The translations under genes were made by a program, and so were the position numbers. From WYZ-LMO8 sp964586135 (GTDB taxonomy: Archaea > Thermoproteota > Methanomethylicia > Nezhaarchaeales > WYZ-LMO8), in contig CAZPGS010000057.1 of NCBI GenBank assembly GCA_964586135.1, positions 1 to 5,887 of the forward strand: a DNA stretch of 5,887 nt, read 5' to 3'. The notes below the pieces were generated by a model that saw nothing but the letters and a program-made list of their open reading frames with translations, searched no databases and was not told the DNA's origin. This document shows, piece by piece, positions 1-3,929 of this stretch (the stretch's first letter is position 1; each line of letters starts with the position of its first letter).

Positions 1-2
1 AG

Positions 3-335
3 AAGGCCATGGAGATAATGGTCGACGTAGCGAGGAGGCACCCCGACTTCCTGCCAGCGGAGGGGCTCCCCAATGCCGTCGTCATGGAGTTCGGGGAGTC
101 GGGGATTGTCCTGAGGCTCCTGACGAGAGCGAAGGACCAGCCCACTGCCTTCAAGATGGCCAGAGACTTGTTGCGGGAGATAAAGAAGGAGTTCGACAAG
201 CATGGAATAGAGATACCCTACCCCAGGAGGTACATAGTCGTCAGCAAGGGGGTTGAGGAGAAGATCTTAAGGATAGCCGATGCCCTCGAGGAGGTCCTGA
301 AGCTCTACAGAGGTGCCAGTCCTTCGAAGCCCTGA
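3..335 (+). CDS. MscS-type mechanosensitive channel, C-terminal part (5' end outside window)
   Basis: This is the last 110 codons of a small-conductance mechanosensitive channel, a membrane pore that opens under turgor stress to release solutes. The frame is open to the left edge, so the membrane helices and the beta domain lie outside the window; the ATG at 9 is internal. What is visible matches the cytoplasmic alpha/beta C-terminal domain of the MscS family: a strand-loop segment 'HPDFLPAEGLPNAVVMEF', a strand 'GIVLRLLTRAK', an amphipathic helix 'ARDLLREIKKEFDKHG', and the hallmark ending 'IEIPYPRR' that is nearly invariant (IEIPFPQ/R) in the family. About 30 residues after it form a charged helix. 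The gene ends at TGA 333-335 and is followed by a pyrimidine-rich tract. Assignment to the family is firm; the ion preference and exact subfamily cannot be told from this part. Confidence 0.88.
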   Translation, partial: KAMEIMVDVARRHPDFLPAEGLPNAVVMEFGESGIVLRLLTRAKDQPTAFKMARDLLREIKKEFDKHGIEIPYPRRYIVVSKGVEEKILRIADALEEVLKLYRGASPSKP

Positions 336-375
336 CAGCTAAATCTCTCCTTAATCTCTCCTTGACCTCTCTTCA
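336..375 (+). terminator. Pyrimidine-rich tandem repeat, likely transcription terminator of the MscS gene
   Basis: Directly after the channel stop codon, the 11-mer AATCTCTCCTT occurs twice in tandem (342-352 and 353-363), followed by a degenerate third copy (CCTCTCTT, 366-373). Archaeal RNA polymerase commonly terminates at T-rich or pyrimidine-rich tracts on the non-template strand without needing a hairpin, so position and composition suit a terminator. No stem-loop is needed or seen here. Confidence 0.45.
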
Positions 376-386
376 CGAATCCCTTA

Positions 387-506
387 GACCCCAAGCGCCT
401 CTGCTATGCTTAGAACATATTTCGAAGGCGCCCTCGACGCGATCACCTTCTTCCCACGAAGAGCTTCGACTAAAGCCCTCTTACTAAGACCAAGCTCGCA
501 GTTGTC
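387..506 (-). pseudogene. Possible gene relic, 40 open codons without a start
   Basis: On the minus strand, 40 codons between two TAA stops (507-509 and 384-386) translate to a protein-like segment that includes 'SKRALVEALRGKKVIASR' and 'KYVLSIAEALGV'. The alternation of amphipathic helices and a short hydrophobic strand, and the codon choice, resemble a real globular protein more than random sequence. There is no ATG at the beginning and no box A placed for it. I do not recognise the family. The plus strand of the same bases also reads as a 34-codon ATG frame (406-510), so one of the two is certainly accidental and perhaps both are. Confidence 0.2.
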
Positions 507-520
507 TTAACAAAGTCTTA

Positions 521-643
521 GGGGCGAGGGCGGGGAGCAAGGCTTATCAGATGGTTCGTAAAGACCTCTTCGTTTCGCTATGCCGAGGGCAGAGAAGAGA
601 GGTGGTCGCTGCTCCACCCGCTCTTAGGCCCCCGCTCCCACAT
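521..643 (-). ncRNA. Candidate structured RNA or mini-gene behind a minus-strand promoter
   Basis: Bases 628-639 and 528-536 can pair over about 110 nt: CGGGG (634-630) with CCCCG (535-531), a two-base bulge at 635-636, then GGG (639-637) with CCC (530-528), plus one G-U pair. Inside it, GGTGG (601-605) and CCACC (614-618) form a perfect 5-bp hairpin with an 8-base loop. A minus-strand box A at 664-670 would place the transcript start at about 641-643, just before the outer stem. The same start coincides with an ATG (643-641) that opens a 21-codon frame ending in TAG (580-578). It could be a small RNA, a tiny leaderless peptide gene, or chance structure in GC-rich DNA. I could not match it to RNase P RNA, SRP RNA, 5S rRNA, tRNA, C/D-box or H/ACA RNA. 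Confidence 0.22.
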
Positions 644-663
644 AAACTCCGACAGGCCTCTCC

Positions 664-670
664 TTAAATA
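664..670 (-). promoter_or_regulatory. Minus-strand box A (TATA) in the 336-747 spacer
   Basis: On the minus strand the sequence TATTTAA followed by GGAGAGG lies downstream of the methyltransferase stop. Its centre is 24 bp from an ATG at 643-641, the leaderless spacing seen for other starts in this window. It faces away from both flanking genes' starts, so if active it drives something within the spacer. Confidence 0.35.
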
Positions 671-747
671 CATGTCCGTGTAATTATGCGACGTCGTCGA
701 GCAGCCATCAGATGGTCGAGCCCTCTCCAGGCCATTGCTCGCACAAC

Positions 748-1518
748 TTATTTTCGAGCATGTAGGACGTACCTTGGAGGTAGAAATCCGCCCTTTTTCT
801 CGAGGGCCTCTCGGACGCGTTTCACGTGGTGCGCGAGTGCCCTCCTCAACTCTGAGTCATCGATGTGCGAGATGATGTCCATGGAGTTCTTAACAAAGCG
901 CCCAATCCTTTGAGGCGTTAGTGATTCTCCCTTGAATGTCCTCAACTCAATTTCCTTAAACCCCACTAGCCTCATGATAAACTCCAGGTCCTTCGGATCG
1001 ACTTCGTGGGCGTGCTCTCTCCCTATCAAATGAGAGACCGCCTTAGCCAACCTCCGCATCAAGGAAGGCACTTCGTCTTCCTGGGTCTGTTTGGTGATGG
1101 GGCATTCATCGCTTAAAACGACCCTTCCTCCCTCGCCCAAGACCCTGTATAGCTCAGCTAAAACCTTCACTACGCGGCACGGAGGAGAGTTCATGTCAGC
1201 TATGGCTCTACTCGATAGTACCAAATCCACGGATTCGTCCCTAAGCGGTAAGTAAGCCGAGTCGGCTGCTATGAGCTCGACCTGAGCTCTATGCGGAAGC
1301 TTCGCGACGTTTTCCTTACAGAGCGCGAGTGACCCGCGGACTACGTCAACTGCTACGACTATTCCTCCCGCTTCCTCGGACGACATCTTTTCCAGAACCC
1401 TCACGGTCGTAGCCCCCTTGCCAGCCCCTACATCCAGGATGACCTTACACCTTAGGTCGACGACGTCCCAAAAATACTTTTCAAAGGACAGATTGTTCAC
1501 CAACCTCGTATTCTTCAC
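748..1518 (-). CDS. Class I SAM-dependent methyltransferase (type 11-like), substrate unknown
   Basis: The protein moves a methyl group from S-adenosylmethionine to an unidentified acceptor. From the GTG at 1518 it has 256 residues. Motif I is 'ILDVGAGKG' (27-35), the glycine-rich SAM loop; the acidic residue after strand 2 is in 'VVAVDVV' (D58); 'AADSAYLPLRDESVDLVLSS' begins at about 84 with the adenine-binding D86; 'LYRVLGEGGRVVLSDE' is the usual strand-5 motif. The C-terminal third is helical and charged, probably substrate-specific. No membrane segment is seen. Start choice: the frame stays open to a TTG at 1635, which would add 39 residues, but that stretch is AT-rich and contains a box A about 28 bp before the GTG; 28 residues before motif I is also usual for the family. 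Sampled lines are roughly 40-55% GC against about 60% in the pyruvate kinase, hinting at a different origin. Confidence 0.8.
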   Translation of the reverse strand: MKNTRLVNNLSFEKYFWDVVDLRCKVILDVGAGKGATTVRVLEKMSSEEAGGIVVAVDVVRGSLALCKENVAKLPHRAQVELIAADSAYLPLRDESVDLVLSSRAIADMNSPPCRVVKVLAELYRVLGEGGRVVLSDECPITKQTQEDEVPSLMRRLAKAVSHLIGREHAHEVDPKDLEFIMRLVGFKEIELRTFKGESLTPQRIGRFVKNSMDIISHIDDSELRRALAHHVKRVREALEKKGGFLPPRYVLHARK

Positions 1519-1542
1519 TCTAAAAACAAAGATGCCTTGGAG

Positions 1543-1550
1543 AGATATTT
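1543..1550 (-). promoter_or_regulatory. Box A candidate for the methyltransferase
   Basis: AAATATCT on the minus strand sits in a 60-bp stretch that is only about 37% GC (1501-1560) and is centred about 28 bp upstream of the GTG at 1518. This is the spacing expected for a leaderless archaeal transcript and is the main reason for preferring the shorter protein. If the TTG at 1635 is the real start, this element would lie inside the gene and be meaningless. Confidence 0.4.
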
Positions 1551-1640
1551 GGTTAACTGATGCGGCCCAAGACCTATTGACAACCAAGTCGCTTACCAAT
1601 CGCCATCCGATCTTAGTTGTGAGGGATTGGTGCAAGGTAA

Positions 1641-1775
1641 TGGCGGAAGTGGACGAAGCGCGTAGTGATCCGCTCTTGCGAGAAGGCCTTCAGGGATGAC
1701 TTGAAGAGATGGCTCCTAGAGATCATCGACTTCTCTCTAGAGGAGAAGCCAGTAGCTCGAGCTCACAGGCCTTGA
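1641..1775 (+). pseudogene. Short peptide-like frame, possible relic
   Basis: Between a TAA (1638-1640) and a TGA (1773-1775) the plus strand reads 44 codons, the last 36 from a GTG at 1665. They include 'CEKAFRDDLKRWLLEIIDF' followed by a short charged tail. The amphipathic, protein-like pattern suggests the tail of a decayed gene, but there is no clear promoter, no recognisable family, and its stop codon lies within an inverted repeat. It partly lies opposite the optional N-terminal extension of the methyltransferase frame (up to 1635) but does not overlap it. Confidence 0.18.
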
Positions 1776-1828
1776 GGGCGAGTCAGAGAGGGTTGCTTCA
1801 AGGCCCTCCTCACCCGTTAGGCCCTCAA
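1768..1828. repeat. Overlapping inverted repeats in the methyltransferase/acetyltransferase spacer
   Basis: GGCCTTGA (1768-1775) and TCAAGGCC (1798-1805) are perfect 8-bp inverted repeats 22 bases apart. The overlapping TTGAGGGC (1772-1779) pairs perfectly with GCCCTCAA (1821-1828). The two hairpins share bases and are mutually exclusive. The rest of the spacer up to about 1945 holds no gene I can support. The structure could belong to the end of a transcript or simply reflect repeated AGGCCCTC-like words in GC-rich DNA. Confidence 0.3.
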
Positions 1829-1945
1829 CTGCCGCAAAAGGGTGCGAGGAAGGCCCTTCTTTAGCCGTCCTTCAGCGAAAAATGCGCTTACGTACTGAGC
1901 TTGGCGTCCTAGGGCTCGCCGCTAAAGCTAACCCTTAGGCCGAGG

Positions 1946-1952
1946 CTAAATA
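1946..1952 (+). promoter_or_regulatory. Box A for the GNAT acetyltransferase
   Basis: CTAAATA is centred at 1949, exactly 26 bp before the GTG at 1975. It supports a leaderless transcript beginning at that codon and argues against the in-frame GTG at 1960, which would lie only about 11 bp from the box. Confidence 0.45.
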
Positions 1953-1974
1953 GCGATAGGTGCCTCCGTTGAGC

Positions 1975-2805
1975 GTGCGCGTCTTGAGCTCGATGCCTCA
2001 TAGCAGTTGCGGAGACCTCTTGGCGGCCCTCTCGAGGCTGTACAAGAGCAACTCCATGCCGCCTCACTGCTACTTGGTATACGACCTCCTCTACGAGCCG
2101 GAGAGCACTAAGCTTGTGGTCGAGCTCTCGCCCCACGGCGAAGTCGAGTCCTACGCGCTCCTCTGGCGAGGACTCTACGGACTCGCCCTGCACGTGTGGG
2201 GTCCTAACGGCTACGAGCTCTTCAAGCGCGTTACGCTGAGGCCCGAGAGGCCCGTCCACGTGGTCCTCTACGATGACGACAAGGGGGTCGAGCGCGTCTC
2301 GCAGCAATTGTTAGAGCTGGGCTTCGAGGAGGTGGAGGTCAGGGAGTTCTACGAGATGTCGTGCACTGAGGAGAGCTTCGTTCCAAGTGAGAGCGAGCGC
2401 TTGGCCACGAGGCTCACGGGCGACCACGTGGAGCTCTTCGAAGAGTACATGAGGGCTCGGGGCATCGAAGTGACTCCTGAGGAGGCTCGGGACGTCCTCG
2501 CGAAGAGGAGGTACTACGGCGTGATCGTGGAGGGCAAGGTGGTCTCGACGGCCGCCACGTGCGTCGAGCTACGGGAGATACACGTAGTCTGCGACGTGTA
2601 CACTAGGCCCGAGTTCAGGGGCAAGGGATACGCTGAGGCCGTAACGTCGGCTGTGACCAGGAGGGCCGTGGCCTCGGGTGCTGTGGCCTTCTTGAGCGTT
2701 GAGGTGGGCAACGAGCCGGCCGTAAAGCTGTACGCGAAGCTGGGCTATAGGGTCGTAGGCGTAAGGCCTTGGGTCGTGGCGCGTCCACGGCGGAGGAGGC
2801 CATAA
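1975..2805 (+). CDS. GNAT-family N-acetyltransferase with an extra N-terminal domain
   Basis: The protein transfers an acetyl group from acetyl-CoA to an amine on an unknown acceptor. From GTG 1975 it has 276 residues. The C-terminal half is a GNAT fold: 'YYGVIVEGKVVSTAAT' gives strands 2-3, 'IHVVCDVYTRPEFRGKGYA' holds strand 4 and motif A, with the pyrophosphate-binding RGKGYA (215-220, pattern R-x-x-G-x-A), and 'VGNEPAVKLYAKLGYRVVG' is motif B with N246, Y253 and LGY (256-258). The first roughly 125 residues have their own alpha/beta pattern ('YLVYDLLYEPESTKLVVEL', 'ALLWRGLYGLALHVWG'), resembling a partial second GNAT-like or ligand domain seen in archaeal two-domain GNATs. The Arg-rich tail (PRRRRP) is unusual. 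An in-frame GTG at 1960 would add five residues; box A spacing favours 1975. It stops at TAA and stands alone. Confidence 0.85.
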   Translation: MRVLSSMPHSSCGDLLAALSRLYKSNSMPPHCYLVYDLLYEPESTKLVVELSPHGEVESYALLWRGLYGLALHVWGPNGYELFKRVTLRPERPVHVVLYDDDKGVERVSQQLLELGFEEVEVREFYEMSCTEESFVPSESERLATRLTGDHVELFEEYMRARGIEVTPEEARDVLAKRRYYGVIVEGKVVSTAATCVELREIHVVCDVYTRPEFRGKGYAEAVTSAVTRRAVASGAVAFLSVEVGNEPAVKLYAKLGYRVVGVRPWVVARPRRRRP

Positions 2806-2874
2806 GGTCAAGGCTCGCTAAAGGCAATGATAAGTGCACCCCTTGGATTGAGAGTTTAGACAACACGCCCTTAC

Positions 2875-2884
2875 AAATTAAAAT
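2875..2884 (+). promoter_or_regulatory. AT-rich box A candidate upstream of the small membrane protein
   Basis: AAATTAAAAT, centred near 2880, is the most AT-rich point after the acetyltransferase. Twenty-six bases downstream lies A2906, the first base of an in-frame ATT codon, not a standard start. A weaker TTTAGA at 2855-2860 would instead fit a transcript starting near 2883, upstream of an ATG at 2890 that is out of frame. Confidence 0.35.
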
Positions 2885-2905
2885 CGGCGATGGGGCTTTA
2901 AGAGG

Positions 2906-3202
2906 ATTGGGCGTTGGGGTCTCCTAGTCTTCATAGCAGCCTTATTCGCGCTATCGAACCTCGTAATCCTCGTATATTTTAGCTTCGAGAACATTAAGCT
3001 CAGAGAGGCCATTAGGGGCGAGCAATTGCTCTACGAAGAGGCTGTCCAGCTCGTCGCTCAAGAGACGGAGAGGTACTACTCGCTTTTGAGGGAGCTCCAA
3101 GAGGCCCTCGACGCGAACAAAGGGTTAGAGGAGTTCTTCGTGGACATCAGCAGTAAAGTCACCGTCCCACAGAACTACACATACACCTTGGAACGTGGGT
3201 GA
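2906..3202 (+). CDS. Single-pass membrane protein frame with coiled-coil tail, no standard start codon
   Basis: A frame open from 2882 to TGA 3200-3202 encodes a coherent protein with no ATG, GTG or TTG before its hydrophobic segment. From the ATT at 2906: a membrane helix at residues 5-25 ('GLLVFIAALFALSNLVILVY'), then a charged heptad-like region at 30-72 ('LLYEEAVQLVAQETERYYSL'), and a short tail with 'VTVPQNYTYTLERG'. The topology suggests a membrane anchor with an outside-facing helical stalk. Removing one G from the GGGG run at 2892-2895 would join an ATG (2890) to this frame and give a 103-residue protein; alternatively ATT 2906 is a mutated ATG at the ideal leaderless position. Its 3' end overlaps the end of the converging ArsR-like pseudogene by 44 bp. 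Function unknown; the tail may be truncated from a larger extracellular domain. Confidence 0.5.
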   Translation: MGRWGLLVFIAALFALSNLVILVYFSFENIKLREAIRGEQLLYEEAVQLVAQETERYYSLLRELQEALDANKGLEEFFVDISSKVTVPQNYTYTLERG

Positions 3203-3492
3203 CGATGAGGAGCAAGGCGTTCGCGAAGAGGGCCCTTCTCTGCCAGCCGTACCTCGACACGACTTCGATGGCCTGGAGGGCAACGTAGTCCTTTTCGCTC
3301 AAGGCTTAGAGTCCTTCCTCGTTCACCGAGAAATCCGTCGAGCTTCTTTAGGTGGAAGTCCAGAAGGCCACCGCTCTCGATCTTCAGCTCCCTCTAGGTG
3401 TCAGTAAAGCGCTTGGGCCCCTTGGCCAGTAGCTCTACGATCTCGATCCGCAGGGGGTGGGAGATGGCCTCAAACACCTCGTTCGAGCTCAC
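3159..3492 (-). pseudogene. ArsR-like winged-helix regulator, broken by two stops and a frameshift
   Basis: From a GTG at 3492 the minus strand reads an archaeal ArsR-type winged-helix DNA-binding domain: 'VFEAISHPLRIEIVELLAKG' (6-25) is the classic first helices, then 'PKRFTDT', a TAG at codon 33 (3396-3394) where a basic residue is expected, then 'RELKIESGGLLDFHLKKLDG', the recognition helix. After 'FL' (CTC 3330-3328) the frame slips: one extra base at 3327 restores 'VNEEGL', a TAA (3308-3306) stands where the wing normally has Tyr, and 'ALSEKDYVALQAIEVVSRYG' follows. The last part, 'WQRRALFANALLLIVTH', is the start of a C-terminal membrane segment typical of membrane-bound archaeal members. 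It ends at TGA 3161-3159. With three separate lesions it is very unlikely to make a full protein; a 32-residue N-terminal peptide is all that can be read normally. Confidence 0.78.
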
Positions 3493-3522
3493 GCTTCATC
3501 GAGCTTTAAAGTCGCGAGCGCC

Positions 3523-3555
3523 CTATATAGTTCTATATAATTCATTCTATCATAG
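3523..3555. promoter_or_regulatory. AT-rich divergent control region with TATA-like direct repeats
   Basis: Between the ArsR-like pseudogene (start 3492, minus) and the small plus-strand gene (start 3626) lies CTATATAG (3523-3530, a perfect palindrome), TT, and CTATATAA (3533-3540), then CTATCATAG (3547-3555, a palindrome with one central base). On the minus strand the TATATA elements are 30-45 bp before the pseudogene start and could be its promoter. Repeated short palindromes overlapping box A are what an operator of an autoregulating winged-helix dimer would look like, but binding is inferred. Confidence 0.4.
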
Positions 3556-3590
3556 TTGACCAGCGGGCTTCTAACTTCCGTCTAAGAAGC

Positions 3591-3604
3591 GCAAAAGTTT
3601 TATA
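3591..3604 (+). promoter_or_regulatory. Strong archaeal promoter (BRE + box A) for the mini membrane gene
   Basis: GCAAAAG (3591-3597), a purine-rich BRE-like element, is followed at once by TTTTATA (3598-3604), centred at 3601, 25 bp before the GTG at 3626. This is the best-formed promoter in the window and predicts a leaderless transcript starting at the GTG. Confidence 0.6.
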
Positions 3605-3625
3605 GCATAAACGCGAGAGAGCCCT

Positions 3626-3787
3626 GTGCCAAGGGCAAGTCGATCGGCCCTCGTTTTGTTGATAGTCCTAGGTGCCCTCACAATCGCCCTCTTCGCCGGC
3701 GTTTAGTACTTGTTCTTCCAGCGGATGAGCGGCGTGCCGAGTGGAGGGATGGCCCAAGGGCATCTTCCCCATTCTTGGAGGAGCTAA
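3626..3787 (+). pseudogene. Mini single-pass membrane protein interrupted by an in-frame TAG
   Basis: From GTG 3626 the frame reads a basic N-terminus (MPRASRS) and a hydrophobic helix 'ALVLLIVLGALTIALFAGV', stops at TAG (3704-3706, codon 27), then continues in the same frame with 'YLFFQRMSGVPSGGM' and a short tail to TAA 3785-3787. The hydrophobic stretch clearly runs across the stop, so the intact ancestor probably had Tyr (TAC or TAT) or Trp or Gln there. Three readings are possible: a pseudogene with one nonsense mutation, a genuine 26-residue membrane peptide, or a sequencing error. The promoter upstream is excellent, so a transcript is likely. From the stop to 3929 I see no further gene; an Arg-rich 28-codon frame (3788-3874) directly abuts but looks accidental. 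Confidence 0.45.
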
Positions 3788-3890
3788 ATGGGGAGCTCGC
3801 GGCGGGCGAATGCTAGGCGTCGAACGCGCGAGACGGGCCGTACGAAGCATACGCGCCTCCACGAGGCCTCATAGCCCTTGAAGGTTAGAG

Positions 3891-3915
3891 CTTTATGCCT
3901 TTTCCGCACTTATAG
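3891..3915 (+). promoter_or_regulatory. Box A candidates for pyruvate kinase
   Basis: CTTTATG (3891-3897) lies 36 bp before the GTG at 3930 and would give a leader of about 10 bases. CTTATAG (3909-3915) is only 18 bp away, too close for a transcript that includes the GTG. The first is therefore the better candidate; neither is decisive. Confidence 0.3.
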
Positions 3916-3929
3916 CTCGGTCGATTATA

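Noticed and set aside
406..510. 34-codon plus-strand ATG frame in the first spacer
   Set aside because: No box A at the right distance, no recognisable motif, and it lies opposite another equally plausible frame; not enough to call a gene.
521..640. RNase P RNA, SRP RNA, 5S rRNA or tRNA in the first spacer
   Set aside because: A GGCTTAT word resembles part of a conserved RNase P region, but the other conserved RNase P segments are absent; no SRP domain IV, 5S pattern, or T-arm with a paired stem was found.
546..716. Repeated 10-mer ATCAGATGGT (546-555 and 707-716)
   Set aside because: Only two copies, no matching flanks, and no target-site or array pattern; could be chance.
686..913. 75-codon plus-strand frame
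   Set aside because: Mostly antisense to the methyltransferase, Arg-rich and without domain-like pattern; a shadow.
1418..1699. 93-codon plus-strand frame
   Set aside because: Antisense to methyltransferase motif I and its N-terminus; no recognised features.
1909..2307. 132-codon minus-strand frame opposite the GNAT gene
   Set aside because: The plus strand holds clear GNAT motifs with normal codon use; long antisense frames are expected in GC-rich genes.
3195..3407. 70-codon plus-strand ATG frame
   Set aside because: It is antisense to the ArsR-like pseudogene, whose domain pattern on the minus strand is much more convincing.
3668..3874. 64-codon minus frame and a 28-codon Arg-rich plus frame after the mini membrane gene
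   Set aside because: Composition is that of GC-rich non-coding DNA; neither has a promoter or motif.
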